A DNA stretch of 63,715 nt, taken from Lachnospiraceae bacterium (GTDB taxonomy: Bacteria; Bacillota; Clostridia; Lachnospirales; Lachnospiraceae). Shown piece by piece: positions 8,886-19,010 of this stretch; the stretch's first letter is position 1; each line of letters opens with the position of its first letter. The notes beneath the pieces were generated by a model. That model had not been told where the DNA came from. It did not search any database and saw nothing but the letters and a program-made list of their open reading frames with translations. Both the position numbers and the translations under genes were made by a program. The stretch spans positions 1-63,715 of the forward strand of contig JAQXVO010000025.1 of the NCBI GenBank assembly GCA_029224965.1, given 5' to 3'.

Positions 8886-10274
8886 CTATTTCTCCTCCAC
8901 GCAGCGGAAGATGAAAAATTTGAGATAATAGGAATTTTCATCTCCATTCAGAAGAATGGGATGGTCGGGGCCCTGGGTCCGGAATTCCACCTGCTGCAGT
9001 CTCTTATGGGCGGACCGGGCAGCTTCGCGGATCATCTTTTCGAAGAGTTCCTGGGTCATGAAATGGGAGCAGGAACAGGTGCAGAGATAGCCTCCGTTCT
9101 TCACCAGCTTCAGGCCCCGGATGTTGATTTCCCGGTAACCGTTGATGGCATGCTTTGTCGCTTCCCTGGACTTGGTAAAGGCAGGCGGATCCAGAATTAC
9201 GATATCGTACTGCTTTCCCTCCTCCTGAAGCTTGGGAAGGGCATCGAAGACATCGGCTGCTTTGAAATAGACCCGGTCGGAAAGGCCGTTTCTTCTGGCA
9301 TTTTCACTGGCCTGCTCGACAGCAAATTCCGAGATGTCCAGGCCGGTCACCTGGTCTGCACCGGCAAATCCCGCATTCAAGGCAAAGGTCCCCATATGGG
9401 TAAAACAGTCGAGGACCCTGAGTTTATTTGTTTTTTCAGCCGAGTCAGAAGCTGTCTCTGGCTCCTTACTTCTGTCCCTGTCTGTGGCAGACACCTTTGA
9501 CGGATTTCCCTTCAGCCGGCGGACCAGGTGCTGGAGAGCCATACGGTTTTCCTTCTGATCCAGGAAGAAGCCGGTCTTCTGGCCGTCTCTCACATCGACA
9601 TCATAATGGATGCCGTTTTCCGTAATGATCACATGATCATCCCTGGGATCCTCTGAGGTAAAGGAAGCCAGGCCATCCTCTCTCTCAAGAGGGTACCAGC
9701 CCTTTTTCGGAAAGAGGCCTTCCTTTTTCCTGACAGCCGCATCGGACCGCTCGAAGATGCCGCGGATCCGGATGCCATCCGCTTTCATGGCATCGACCAG
9801 ACCGTTTAAAATGTCATCCTTCAGGGCATCGATGCCCAGGGCCAGAGACTGGAAGACCAAAAGGTCCTCATACTTGTCCACAACCAGGCCTGGGAGGAAA
9901 TCGGCTTCTCCGAAAATCACCCGGCAGGATGAGGTATCGATCACAGCCTTGCGGTAGTCCCAGGCATCCCCTGCCCGTTCCTTCATGAAGTCCGCATCGA
10001 TGGGATCCTTCCGGAAACGGGAAAGCATGCGGACGCGGATCTTGGACTTTTCATTATAGAAACCGTAGCCCATAAAATAACCGTCGAAATCCAGAACCCG
10101 GACGATGCCGCCGTTCCGGAAAGAAGCCTCATCCGCTTTCTGTAATTCTCTGACCTCATTGTCATAGATCCAGGCACCGCCGGATTTAATGGTACGGCCC
10201 TCTCCTTTTTTTAAGATCAGGTCTCCCTGGATCTGATATCGGTCTTCGCTCTCTATCTTCTGATTTTCTTCCAT
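8886..10274 (-). CDS. Class I SAM-dependent rRNA methyltransferase (RlmI/RlmK-like)
   Basis: 462 residues with an N-terminal PUA-like RNA-binding region (about 15-90, KKGEGRTIKSGGAWIYDNEV), a linking domain with DGQKTGFFLDQKENR (about 230-245), and a Rossmann methyltransferase domain with VLDCFTHMGTFALNAG (SAM loop) and LDPPAF. This is the architecture of 23S rRNA cytosine-5 methyltransferases such as RlmI; the exact base cannot be assigned. Odd is a hydrophilic insert of about 30 residues (around 256-284, rich in Ser, Lys, Asp, Glu) just before the SAM loop. The start at 10274 follows glyQS and its terminator by about 130 bases, so it probably has its own promoter. Confidence 0.9.
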   Translation of the reverse strand: MEENQKIESEDRYQIQGDLILKKGEGRTIKSGGAWIYDNEVRELQKADEASFRNGGIVRVLDFDGYFMGYGFYNEKSKIRVRMLSRFRKDPIDADFMKERAGDAWDYRKAVIDTSSCRVIFGEADFLPGLVVDKYEDLLVFQSLALGIDALKDDILNGLVDAMKADGIRIRGIFERSDAAVRKKEGLFPKKGWYPLEREDGLASFTSEDPRDDHVIITENGIHYDVDVRDGQKTGFFLDQKENRMALQHLVRRLKGNPSKVSATDRDRSKEPETASDSAEKTNKLRVLDCFTHMGTFALNAGFAGADQVTGLDISEFAVEQASENARRNGLSDRVYFKAADVFDALPKLQEEGKQYDIVILDPPAFTKSREATKHAINGYREINIRGLKLVKNGGYLCTCSCSHFMTQELFEKMIREAARSAHKRLQQVEFRTQGPDHPILLNGDENSYYLKFFIFRCVEEK

Positions 10275-10402
10275 GAATTCAAACTCCTGATTTCTTTAGC
10301 CTTTCGGATGAATCTGATTTGTGCTCTTCTGCCCAGGTCTATATTTCCACACCGAATTCTATGCCCCGGTCTGCATTCTGTCTTAGGAAAAATTCTCCAG
10401 AG

Positions 10403-10434
10403 AAAAAGAACCGGCTCGGGTTTCCCCGGGCCGG
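10403..10434 (-). terminator. Rho-independent terminator of glyQS
   Basis: On the minus strand ACCGGCCCGGGG-AAA-CCCGAGCCGGT is followed by TCTTTTTCTC. It begins 16 bases after the glyQS stop codon. Confidence 0.88.
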
Positions 10435-10450
10435 TATCCCTGATCAATCC

Positions 10451-11848
10451 TTAGAAGGTAAACTTGTCTGCAAAGTAGGCATCCAGATCATCAATGGCGA
10501 TCCGCTCCTGCTCCATGGTGTCACGGTCACGGACGGTGACGCAGTGGTCATTCTCGGAGTCAAAGTCGTAGGTGATGCAGAAAGGTGTTCCGATCTCATC
10601 CTGACGGCGATAGCGCTTACCGATGTTTCCACGGTCATCATATTCGCAGTTGTACTTCTTGCAAAGCTTCTGATAAATCTCGGTTGCCGGTTCTGCCAGC
10701 TTCTTGGACAGAGGCAGGACACCGATCTTTACCGGGGCCAGAGCCGGATGGAAATGAAGGACGGTACGGATGTCCGGCTTCTCCTCGGTACCGATGTTCT
10801 CCTCGTCATAAGCCTCGCAGAGGAAGGCCAGAACGACACGGTCAGCACCCAGTGACGGCTCGATGACATAAGGAAGATACTTCTCCTTGGTGGTCTCATC
10901 GAAGTAGGTCAGATCCTGACCGGAAACCTCCTGATGACGACCCAGATCGTAATCGGTACGATCTGCGATGCCCCAGAGCTCGCCCCAGCCAAAGGGGAAT
11001 GTATACTCGATATCGGTTGTGCCCTTGGAATAGAAGGCCAGCTCGGCCTGATCGTGATCTCTCAGACGGATGTGGTCCTCCTTGATGCCAAGGGACAGGA
11101 GCCAGTCACGGCAGAAGCCTCTCCAGTACTGGAACCACTCGAGATCAGTACCGGGCTTGCAGAAGAACTCCAGCTCCATCTGCTCGAACTCACGGGTACG
11201 GAAAGTGAAGTTTCCGGGAGTGATCTCGTTACGGAAGGACTTACCGATCTGTCCGATTCCGAAAGGGATCTTCTTTCTGGAGGTACGCTGTACATTCTTG
11301 AAGTTTACGAAAATACCCTGGGCAGTCTCGGGACGAAGATAAACCGTGTTCTTGGCATCTTCGGTAACGCCCTGGAAGGTCTTGAACATCAGGTTGAACT
11401 GACGGATGCCGGTAAAGTTATGCTTGCCGCAGGAAGGACAGGGAACGTTGTGCTCCTCGATCCACTGCTCCATCTCTTCGTTGGTCCAGCCGTCTACGGA
11501 GGACTCTAATTCAATACCATTTTCTCCGGCGAAATCCTCGATCAGCTTATCAGCCCGAAAACGCTCATGGCACTCCTTGCAGTCCATCAGAGGATCGGAG
11601 AAGCCACCGATATGACCGGATGCGACCCAGGTCTGTGAATTCATAAGGATGGCGCAGTCCACACCGACATTGTGAGGACTCTCCTGGATGAACTTCTGCC
11701 ACCAGGCCTTCTTGACATTGTTCTTCAGCTCGACACCCAGGTTTCCGTAATCCCAGGTATTTGCCAGGCCGCCGTAGATTTCAGATCCCGGATAGACAAA
11801 TCCTCTGGACTTGGCAAGTGCTACGATCTTATCCATGGTTTTTTCCAT
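10451..11848 (-). CDS. glyQS: Glycine--tRNA ligase (single-chain, dimeric type)
   Basis: Charges tRNA-Gly with glycine in the cytosol. This is the alpha2 eukaryote/archaea-like class II enzyme used by many Firmicutes, not the alpha2beta2 form. Visible are the start [20 protein letters not shown], motif 2 with [14 protein letters not shown], a Cys-x2-Cys site (CKECHERF and later CPSCGKHNF), and the C-terminal anticodon-binding domain. I choose ATG 11848: GGAGAGG lies nine bases upstream, whereas the ATG six codons earlier overlaps that same site. The product has 465 residues. The 165 bases upstream show no T-box consensus. Confidence 0.96.
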   Translation of the reverse strand: MEKTMDKIVALAKSRGFVYPGSEIYGGLANTWDYGNLGVELKNNVKKAWWQKFIQESPHNVGVDCAILMNSQTWVASGHIGGFSDPLMDCKECHERFRADKLIEDFAGENGIELESSVDGWTNEEMEQWIEEHNVPCPSCGKHNFTGIRQFNLMFKTFQGVTEDAKNTVYLRPETAQGIFVNFKNVQRTSRKKIPFGIGQIGKSFRNEITPGNFTFRTREFEQMELEFFCKPGTDLEWFQYWRGFCRDWLLSLGIKEDHIRLRDHDQAELAFYSKGTTDIEYTFPFGWGELWGIADRTDYDLGRHQEVSGQDLTYFDETTKEKYLPYVIEPSLGADRVVLAFLCEAYDEENIGTEEKPDIRTVLHFHPALAPVKIGVLPLSKKLAEPATEIYQKLCKKYNCEYDDRGNIGKRYRRQDEIGTPFCITYDFDSENDHCVTVRDRDTMEQERIAIDDLDAYFADKFTF

Positions 11849-12013
11849 TGCTTTTTTCCTCTCCATCTTCTGTTTCTGTTCTAAAATTCAGAACCTTGAC
11901 TTTATTAACGAAAGAAGTTCCTGGACGGTTCTTCTGTCATTCACAATCATTATTTTCTTTTCCAGACCTGGATTCAGTAGATAAAACTTTCCAATCAGAA
12001 CTGTCACATCTTT

Positions 12014-12853
12014 TTATTTATAGATGATACAGGTCAGCACATCGGCATCCGGATTCTTGTTTTCCGGAGAAATATCGACCGTGTCTTTACTTACCAGGCT
12101 GGTATCCCGATCGGTCAGATATCGAATTTTCCCATCGACCTTGACCCGGATATTTTCCTGGAGGATCAGGACCTGATCGTCCTCCTTCTCGGCCTTGGCC
12201 AGGACATCCTTACTGGTCAGGACCTTGTCCAGCTTTACTGTTTTGCTTTCCCTCTTCACAGTCTTCGTGGAAACCTGTCGGAAATTATCTTCGAGATTAT
12301 AGCCGGCCTTTGCAGCAGCCTTGGCGGATCCATTGAAAATACTGTATCCGCTGTAGGTCTGATAGAACTTCAGACTTTTAAAACGGGTTTCCATATAGAC
12401 CTTACCGTCGACATGGGAGAATCGCCGGACCCTGGCGGAACCGAAGCCATGCTCCTTGAAGAAGGCATAAATACTGCTCCGGACGCCCCGCTTTAACTCG
12501 GATTCCGAAACGCCGGTACCCTTGAGATCCACTACCTCTTCCAGGCGGACACTGCCGTCAGAATTGAGGGTCAGAGTCGAAGCCCGGGCCTTGGGTGATA
12601 GAAAAACGATGGCGTAGTGGATGAGAATGACAAGAAGAACCGCAATGATGACAAGGCTCAGAATCCAGTTTCTGCGCCGTCTCCGGAGCATCTGCATACG
12701 GACCTTGCTGACCGGTCGTTTTGCTCTCTTTGTTTTTACTTGTCTTTCTGCTTTCTGTCCGGTCATAATCCTTCGTTTTCTGCGGTAATAAGTCTGAAGC
12801 AGGTTTTCAATCGAATGATTTGAAATCAGATTCCTTTCCTGCGTCCGTCTCAT
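12014..12853 (-). CDS. Unrecognised single-pass membrane protein, basic N-terminus
   Basis: I do not recognise the family. The product (up to 279 residues) has a very basic cytoplasmic N-terminus (runs such as RMQMLRRRRRNW), one transmembrane helix (about 64-84, WILSLVIIAVLLVILIHYAI) and an extracytoplasmic part of about 190 residues that is Lys/Glu-rich, begins STLTLNSDGSVRLEEVVDL and ends in Tyr-Lys. The start is uncertain: ATG 12853 has only a weak site (GAAGATGAAAG), and an internal ATG at 12766 has GAAGGA too close. It lies between recO (ends 12991) and glyQS. Topology suggests an extracytoplasmic role at the envelope; no enzyme motif is seen. Confidence 0.6.
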   Translation of the reverse strand: MRRTQERNLISNHSIENLLQTYYRRKRRIMTGQKAERQVKTKRAKRPVSKVRMQMLRRRRRNWILSLVIIAVLLVILIHYAIVFLSPKARASTLTLNSDGSVRLEEVVDLKGTGVSESELKRGVRSSIYAFFKEHGFGSARVRRFSHVDGKVYMETRFKSLKFYQTYSGYSIFNGSAKAAAKAGYNLEDNFRQVSTKTVKRESKTVKLDKVLTSKDVLAKAEKEDDQVLILQENIRVKVDGKIRYLTDRDTSLVSKDTVDISPENKNPDADVLTCIIYK

Positions 12854-12990
12854 TACAGTCTTTCATCTTCACCCATTTGAATGAAAATTATACACTTACT
12901 GTCCTCTGAATTCAAGGCGGCCGAAGCCGTCTTTCACGGACGGATCTTCGAAATGGCCTTTTGAAATCCAGACCGCTTCAGGATCCTCTT

Positions 12991-13725
12991 TCAGGGCAGG
13001 AAGTCCTCGGAATGATAGTGTCTCTCCTTGTAACGGTTCCGATAGCGGCGGAGAAAGTCACAGAAGACAGTTTCGGCCTCGGGCTTCAGCTGAAAGGCAT
13101 AGAGGCGGGTGATGGGTGCGCTTGTGACATAGCGAAGAGCATAGAGAACCGAATCAGAGACCGCTTCCGCATCGCCGGCTTCCTTTTTACAGACATCCGA
13201 GACCGCTCCTCTCTTTTTAATCGAGACCGAATGCAGATTTTCAGTCGTGCCTGAAATCACGCAGTGGAAGAAATCGGGATATTCGCCGTTAATGACCAGT
13301 GTCCGAAGTTCATAGATTCTCCGGATCATCTCATAGGACATGGTCTTCTTTTCCAGGGCCTTTAAGGTCACAAAGAGAAGATTGAGCCGGTCGGACTCGT
13401 CATTTCCCTCCTGACCGTAATATTCGGCAATTTCTGCGAAATAGGACCCGTAATAGATGGCGTCGATGTCGGTCAGCATATCGGTAAAGTAGCTCTGCAC
13501 ATCGCAGGATATCACGGTCCAGGAATTCCGTCCCTGATAAGCCTCGAAGCTTCCGAAGGTAAAGGGACTCGTGGCAGCGCTCAGGGGATTGTTCTGTCTT
13601 CTGGCTCCCCGGGCAAAGGCGGAGATACAGCCCTCTTCCCGGGTCAGAAGAACGATCCGCCGGTCGTTTTCTCCCATAGGCATAGAGGAGAGCACACAGC
13701 CATGCAGAATCACGCGGTCTGACAT
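12991..13725 (-). CDS. recO: DNA repair protein RecO
   Basis: RecO mediates RecA loading on gapped DNA in the RecFOR pathway. The 244-residue product has the OB-fold start (HGCVLSSMPMGENDRRIVLLTREEG followed by ARGARR) and the helical C-terminal half with AYYGQ- and YELR-type segments. The zinc-finger Cys pattern of some RecO proteins is only partly present: a Cys in FFHCV and one in VCKKEA. It starts 27 bases after era, and the era-recO order is common in Firmicutes, which supports the assignment. Confidence 0.9.
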   Translation of the reverse strand: MSDRVILHGCVLSSMPMGENDRRIVLLTREEGCISAFARGARRQNNPLSAATSPFTFGSFEAYQGRNSWTVISCDVQSYFTDMLTDIDAIYYGSYFAEIAEYYGQEGNDESDRLNLLFVTLKALEKKTMSYEMIRRIYELRTLVINGEYPDFFHCVISGTTENLHSVSIKKRGAVSDVCKKEAGDAEAVSDSVLYALRYVTSAPITRLYAFQLKPEAETVFCDFLRRYRNRYKERHYHSEDFLP

Positions 13726-13752
13726 TTTCTCTCCTCTCCTTCCTATCTCTTT

Positions 13753-14691
13753 TTACTCGTCCTCTTCTTCAGTGTAGCCGAAATTCTTGAGCTGGGCCGG
13801 ATTGTCCCGCCAGTTTTTCCGGACTTTGACCCAGAGCTTCAGGTCCACCTTCATATCCAGCATCTTTTCAATCTCATAACGGGCATCCGATCCGATCCGC
13901 TTCAGCATGGCACCTTTTTTCCCGATGATGATTCCCTTATGGGATTCCCTCTCGCAGTAGATCGTGGCCTCGATGTCCATGAGATGGCGGCCCTTTCTGG
14001 GGTGCATCTTTTCCACTGTCACGGCGATGCCGTGGGGCACCTCGTCCTGGAGAGCATAAAGGGATTTCTCCCGAATGATCTCCGAGACGATTTCCCGCTC
14101 AGTCTGGTCAGTCACGGTATCGGCGTCATAGAAGGCCGGTCCGTAGGGCAGATATTTAAAAATCGTTTCCAGAAGGTCCTTACAGCCGGATCCCTTGTAG
14201 GCCGAGATTGGAACGATCTCAGCGAAATTTCCGATGGTCCGGTAGGCTTCAATGACCGGAAGCAGAGTTTCTCTGGGGACGGTATCCGCCTTATTGATCA
14301 CAAGAATCAGAGGCTGGTCTATATTTGCCAGGGCCGCGGCAATCTTCTTATCCTCTTCGGAGACTTTTGTTTTCGGCTCGACCAGCCAGAGGACCAGGTC
14401 CACATCTCCGAGGGTCTCCCGGACCTGCTTCATCATGAATTCACCCAGGCGGTTCTTGGCCTTGTGGATGCCCGGCGTATCGACGAAGACGATCTGGCCC
14501 TTCTCCTCATCGGTATAGACGGTCTTGATCCGGTTCCGGGTCGTCTGCGGCTTATTTGACGTGATGGCGATTTTCTGTCCGGTCAGCCGGTTTAAGAGGG
14601 TGGACTTGCCGACATTGGGCCGGCCGATCATGGTCACAAAGCCGGACTTAAAGCCCGGATTGCTTCCTGTTTCCAACTTGTCCATTTCCAT
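13753..14691 (-). CDS. era: GTPase Era
   Basis: Essential GTPase that binds the 3' end of 16S rRNA during 30S assembly. 312 residues: G1 GRPNVGKS (about 23-30), switch region KPQTTRNRI, G3 DTPGI, G4 NKAD, then the KH domain with IIGKKGAMLKRIG near the C-terminus. The start at 14691 has AAGGAG seven bases upstream. recO follows. One copy of the window-wide motif AAATATAGACC (complement at 14316-14326) encodes the Ala-Asn-Ile-Asp just before the G4 strand. Confidence 0.97.
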   Translation of the reverse strand: MEMDKLETGSNPGFKSGFVTMIGRPNVGKSTLLNRLTGQKIAITSNKPQTTRNRIKTVYTDEEKGQIVFVDTPGIHKAKNRLGEFMMKQVRETLGDVDLVLWLVEPKTKVSEEDKKIAAALANIDQPLILVINKADTVPRETLLPVIEAYRTIGNFAEIVPISAYKGSGCKDLLETIFKYLPYGPAFYDADTVTDQTEREIVSEIIREKSLYALQDEVPHGIAVTVEKMHPRKGRHLMDIEATIYCERESHKGIIIGKKGAMLKRIGSDARYEIEKMLDMKVDLKLWVKVRKNWRDNPAQLKNFGYTEEEDE

Positions 14692-14729
14692 TCTCTGGCT
14701 CCTTATTCTGTAAAGGTTTATTTCTTAAA

Positions 14730-14806
14730 GTTCTACAGGATTTCCCGTTCTGCAGGGTTCCCTGTCATGCATTTTTTCTGCAGGATCTCCTGTTCTGCAG
14801 GGTTTC
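14730..14806. repeat. Short direct repeats between era and the M16 peptidase gene
   Basis: The theme TTCTGCAGG(G/A)TTTC(C/T) recurs three to four times in 80 bases. There is no clear hairpin plus T-run. It could be decayed duplications or the 3' UTR of the upstream gene. Confidence 0.4.
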
Positions 14807-17800
14807 TTATTCCGTAAGATTTCTTATCGTTCCGAAAAGATCCCTGTCGGCCTCGAGCTTTCCTTCATTTCCGATCACGCAGAGGACGCCCTGATCCAGG
14901 ATGGCCGAAACCGGCTCAGCCAGGGCACGAATATCCTCTGGCTCGGCAGAGAGAACCTGATCGCGGATGGTCTGTATTTCTTCAAAGGGCACCTCTTCGA
15001 TGTACATACGAAGATCGCGGAGACCCAGCATGGAAGGCGGCAGAGGATTGTCCATGGAGGAAATCGTTCCGATCACATACTTTGTCATATCCCGTTCGTC
15101 GGCATCGAAGGACTGAAGGTAGTCCGGAGTCTTGTCAAAAACCTCGATCGAATTCTTCAGGTTGGGATCCCGATAGGTCACGAAGGTGACGGCGCCGTCC
15201 CGCTTGAACTGGGACATGCAGCCGTAGGCACCGCCCTTGACACGGATATTGATCCAGAAATAGTCATAGCCCAGGATGACCTTCAGAATGTTCATGGCTC
15301 CCTGATAGGAGAAGCCGGCCTTCTTAAAGTCACCTGCCCGGCAGACATACTGGATTTTGGCCGGGGTCTTGAAGCCCTCGTTCGGGATCCTGCCCTGATA
15401 GAGATCAAAGCAGGCGCCCCTGCCGGTCGGAGCCTTTAAGGTGTGAAGCTTAGTAAAAAGCTCATTGGGATCGGCCTTGGACAGATCCGATACGCCGGCA
15501 AGCTCCAGAGCCTTCTGGCTGACCGAATAGTCTCCTGCTGCCATGGCAGCCTTCCAGACCGGAAGGGTTCCCTCGGCTTCCTTCCGAAGGTCCTCTCTTC
15601 CGCTGACGTGGCAGAAGAGATTCTCCGGACGGAAAATCATCAGGATAAGTTCCAGAGCCTTCCTCCGGAAATCCTCGTAATAAGTATCAAAATCCTTTTC
15701 AAAGGCCTTCAGATAGTCATAATAGGTGATTCCGCTCTGGGCATCCGAAAGGGCAGCCGCATCATTGAAGTAGGACTGGGCCCGGAGAGATGCTGCTACA
15801 TGGCCCTTGCTCTGAAGAACGGTCTCCATGGCGGAAATCTCCTGAAGGAGGATCTCCTTTACCCGCTTCTTATCCTCAAAATGAGAATAGAAAATCATCT
15901 GATCGACAAGATCCAGGAAATAGCGGGTATTGCCCTGGCCGGCGATCATCTTGGAGCCGACCTCGACCGTCAGCTCTGCGGTCTGGCCCTGCTTTCTGAC
16001 CCGATAGATATTGGTACCGATGTTCAGCCCGCCGAGGTGGAGATTGATCTCGTTCGCCAGATCCTGATAGCTGTACTTGTCGGTATCGACAAGCCCCATG
16101 ACCTTGGTCAGGAAGGACAGAACCGGCAGATTCTTTGCATGAAGGCGGACATTTCGGTAGACATAGGTCAGATAGAGAATGCCGTTGGTCTCGAGATCAC
16201 TGTGGAGAAGATCGGTGCCCTCTGCCTCTGTCAGCTGATAATGGAAGGGTCTGGCTTCCTTTTTGAGATCCGACCGCTTTAAGAGCGGAATGGAACGAAG
16301 GCCCTCTTCCGTTTCCGGTGCCGACTGGTATGCCTTCAGATGACGGGTGTCTGCTATGATCTTTTCAACCTCATCCTTCGACAGGGAGGCCTTATATTTG
16401 TTGAGCTCTTCCTGAAGCTGCTGATCCTCCTTAACCGTCAGACCGGCTTCGGGTTCGACGCAGACAAAGGAGGAATGAGGATTGTCGAGAAGGTAGGTCT
16501 GAATAAGCTTTTCGAAATAGCCGGTACCGATCTTCTTTCGAACCTCCTTATAGACATCCAGGCTGTGAAGCAGGGTAAAGGGCTGGTCATCGTCATAGAG
16601 CCAGGTGTCCAGGATATTGAGGCCGTAGATCAGGCCCTTGGGGAATCCCCCGAAATCGGCTTCCCGGAAACGGAATTCCGAATTGTTGATCGAAGCCTCC
16701 AGAGACTTCTGGTCCACACCCTTCTTCACCTGATCCTCGAGAACCTCTCTCACGGTCTGAAGGAATTCCTCCTTCTTTTTCGGATCCGAGCCCTTGACGG
16801 TAATAGAAAAGGTCGGCTGCAGGGTTCCGCTGTCAAAGCCGCCGGTCACGTCCTTTCCGATGCCTCTGGCCAGAAGTTCCTTCTGAAGAGGAGCGCCGGG
16901 TGCGGACAGAAGGGCATACTCCAGAGCCTCGAAGGCTGTGATCAGCTCCTGATCCAGAGCCGTTCCGATGACGGAATTCAAGGAAAGATAGGTCTGGCCG
17001 GACAGATCCTGGCCCTCGGAAACCGGATAGTGCATGGTCACTTCGTGCATACGATCAAAGGGCTTCTGCAGAGCAATGGAAGAATCCAGATCGATCCTGT
17101 CGTAGTTCGACAGATATTCCCGGTCCAGATAATTCAGCCGCTCTTCAAAATCCATATCTCCGTAGAGATAGATATAGGAATTGACCGGATGATAGAAATG
17201 ACGGTGGAAGTCCAGATAGGCCTCCCGGGTCAGGCTGGGAATGACCTTGGGATCTCCGCCGGACTCGATTCCGTAGGTGGTGTCCGGGAAGAGGGAGTTC
17301 ATGATCTGCCGCTCCAGGACATCGTCCGGATTGGAGAAAGCACCCTTCATCTCGTTATAGACGACGCCGTTGATCTTCAGATCGCCCTCCGGCTGATCCA
17401 GCTCATAGTGCCAGCCCTCCTGAGCGAAAATCTCCGGCTTGTCATAGATATTAGGATGGAAAACCGCATCCATGTAGACATCCATCAGATTGGCAAAGTC
17501 CTGATCGTTGGTCGATGCGACCGGGTAGACGGTCTTGTCCGGATAGGTCATGGCATTCAAGAAAGTATTGAGAGAACCCTTGACCAGCTCGACAAAGGGA
17601 TCCTTCAGGGGATACTTCTCGGATCCGCAGAGAACGGTATGCTCGATAATATGGGCGACACCGGTCGAATCCTTGGGCGGGGTCCGGAAACCGATATAAA
17701 AGACCTTGTTTTCATCATCATTGGAAATCAGGGCCAGTTTGGCACCTGACTTCTTATGGACCAGGACATAGCCCTCGGAATGGACATCCGAGAGATCTTC

Positions 17801-17845
17801 CTTTCGAATCAGTTCATAGGCTTCAGGAATGTTAAAAGATTTCAT
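14807..17845 (-). CDS. M16C-family zinc metallopeptidase (PreP/insulinase type)
   Basis: 1012 residues, the length of single-chain PreP-like peptidases built of four homologous domains forming a closed chamber that degrades oligopeptides. The inverted zinc motif HxxEH is H65-I-I-E68-H69 in VAHIIEHTVLCG, followed by the family segment SLNTFLNAMTYPDKTVYPVAS. The C-terminal half has the substrate-side features VKGGAYG and TYRDPN. There is no signal peptide, so it is cytoplasmic. It starts 130 bases after mscS. Confidence 0.94.
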   Translation of the reverse strand: MKSFNIPEAYELIRKEDLSDVHSEGYVLVHKKSGAKLALISNDDENKVFYIGFRTPPKDSTGVAHIIEHTVLCGSEKYPLKDPFVELVKGSLNTFLNAMTYPDKTVYPVASTNDQDFANLMDVYMDAVFHPNIYDKPEIFAQEGWHYELDQPEGDLKINGVVYNEMKGAFSNPDDVLERQIMNSLFPDTTYGIESGGDPKVIPSLTREAYLDFHRHFYHPVNSYIYLYGDMDFEERLNYLDREYLSNYDRIDLDSSIALQKPFDRMHEVTMHYPVSEGQDLSGQTYLSLNSVIGTALDQELITAFEALEYALLSAPGAPLQKELLARGIGKDVTGGFDSGTLQPTFSITVKGSDPKKKEEFLQTVREVLEDQVKKGVDQKSLEASINNSEFRFREADFGGFPKGLIYGLNILDTWLYDDDQPFTLLHSLDVYKEVRKKIGTGYFEKLIQTYLLDNPHSSFVCVEPEAGLTVKEDQQLQEELNKYKASLSKDEVEKIIADTRHLKAYQSAPETEEGLRSIPLLKRSDLKKEARPFHYQLTEAEGTDLLHSDLETNGILYLTYVYRNVRLHAKNLPVLSFLTKVMGLVDTDKYSYQDLANEINLHLGGLNIGTNIYRVRKQGQTAELTVEVGSKMIAGQGNTRYFLDLVDQMIFYSHFEDKKRVKEILLQEISAMETVLQSKGHVAASLRAQSYFNDAAALSDAQSGITYYDYLKAFEKDFDTYYEDFRRKALELILMIFRPENLFCHVSGREDLRKEAEGTLPVWKAAMAAGDYSVSQKALELAGVSDLSKADPNELFTKLHTLKAPTGRGACFDLYQGRIPNEGFKTPAKIQYVCRAGDFKKAGFSYQGAMNILKVILGYDYFWINIRVKGGAYGCMSQFKRDGAVTFVTYRDPNLKNSIEVFDKTPDYLQSFDADERDMTKYVIGTISSMDNPLPPSMLGLRDLRMYIEEVPFEEIQTIRDQVLSAEPEDIRALAEPVSAILDQGVLCVIGNEGKLEADRDLFGTIRNLTE

Positions 17846-17975
17846 AGATTGCTTGTGTTCCTTCTTTTCTTTTTAGATTGATCTGTCCGATCTGCCCGAA
17901 ACAGATTCTTTATGGAATCGTTTCTGATTTTATCCGGACTTTCTCATGGTTCAGACCGGATCCATTCTCTGGGAT

Positions 17976-18911
17976 TCAGGCCTTACTGTGCACATCCATC
18001 TGGGGATAGGGAATGGAGATTCCGGCATTATCCAGGGCGTACTTCATATTCTCCAGTGTCCGGAAACGGACCTCCCAGTAGTCTTCGGTCTTCACTTCAA
18101 AACGCAGACCCATGACCACACTGGAATCCCCGAGATTCTTTACGAAAACAGAGAGTGTGGATTCCGGCAGACGTTTTTCTTCCTTCATGGCCAGGTCCTT
18201 GAGGACCTCCTTGGCCTTTCGGATATCATCCTCATAGCCGATGCCGACCTCGAGATCCAGAAGCCGGGTATCAGAATGGGTTACATTTGTCAGAGAGGCA
18301 TTGGCCAGGACGCCGTTGGGGATAACGATCGTCTTGTTGTCCACGGTATGAAGCTTGGTATAGAAGATCGAAATCTCTGCGACCGTGCCCTCATTCTTGT
18401 GGGTATCCTCTACGATGTAGTCGCCGACAACAAAGGGCTTAAGGAGAAGAATCAGGACGCCGCCGGCGAAGTTTGACAGAGCGCCCTGGAGGGCAAGACC
18501 CGCCGTCACACCAAGGGATGCAACAACCGCAGCGAGCGATGTGGCTTCAATACCAAAGACCCGAAGAATCAGGGCAATCAGGGCGATGTAGCAGATGACC
18601 TTGACACAGGCATCCACGAACTGACGGATTCCGACCTCCACATTGTGACGTTCCAGGGCCCGGCGGACCAGCTTTCGGATGAACTTTGTGACCTTCATGC
18701 CGATAAACCAGACCAGTATGGCCAGAAGGACCAGTGTTGCAAAGGAAATCACATGGGGAATCTGATCCTCCAGCCACTGCTGAAAGACACCGGTTGACAG
18801 AGACTTTGTCGTCTTCTCCGCCTGCTCGGCAAGATCGGAAACCTGCTCAGTCGAGTCCTTGGCCTTCACGCCGTTTGTAACGGTTTTGGTCAGTAGGATT
18901 AATGCATTCAT
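17976..18911 (-). CDS. mscS: Mechanosensitive channel of the MscS family
   Basis: 311 residues with three membrane helices (about 56-76, 98-120, 125-150). The third is the pore helix rich in Ala and Gly (LAAVVASLGVTAGLALQGAL), followed by the hallmark LSNFAGGVLILLLKPFVVGD and the beta domain with NKTIVIPNG. The family releases solutes on hypo-osmotic shock. The N-terminal 50 residues are hydrophilic and lack a cleavable signal. It is flanked by separate genes on both sides. Confidence 0.95.
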   Translation of the reverse strand: MNALILLTKTVTNGVKAKDSTEQVSDLAEQAEKTTKSLSTGVFQQWLEDQIPHVISFATLVLLAILVWFIGMKVTKFIRKLVRRALERHNVEVGIRQFVDACVKVICYIALIALILRVFGIEATSLAAVVASLGVTAGLALQGALSNFAGGVLILLLKPFVVGDYIVEDTHKNEGTVAEISIFYTKLHTVDNKTIVIPNGVLANASLTNVTHSDTRLLDLEVGIGYEDDIRKAKEVLKDLAMKEEKRLPESTLSVFVKNLGDSSVVMGLRFEVKTEDYWEVRFRTLENMKYALDNAGISIPYPQMDVHSKA

Positions 18912-19010
18912 TTTTCATTACCTGTTTTCTATAGAATTTTATCCTCTCAGGATCGGCAGCCGAATCTCGAATTCAGACCCGGTCTGCGAATGATCTTCGT
19001 CTTTGCCTTT

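Noticed and set aside
11849-12013. T-box leader before glyQS
   Set aside because: No T-box core (TGGNACCGCG-like) or antiterminator was found in the available 165 bases.
16340-17749. Open frame of 469 codons on the plus strand
   Set aside because: Antiparallel to the M16C peptidase gene; composition is a shadow of its codon usage and no ribosome site is present.
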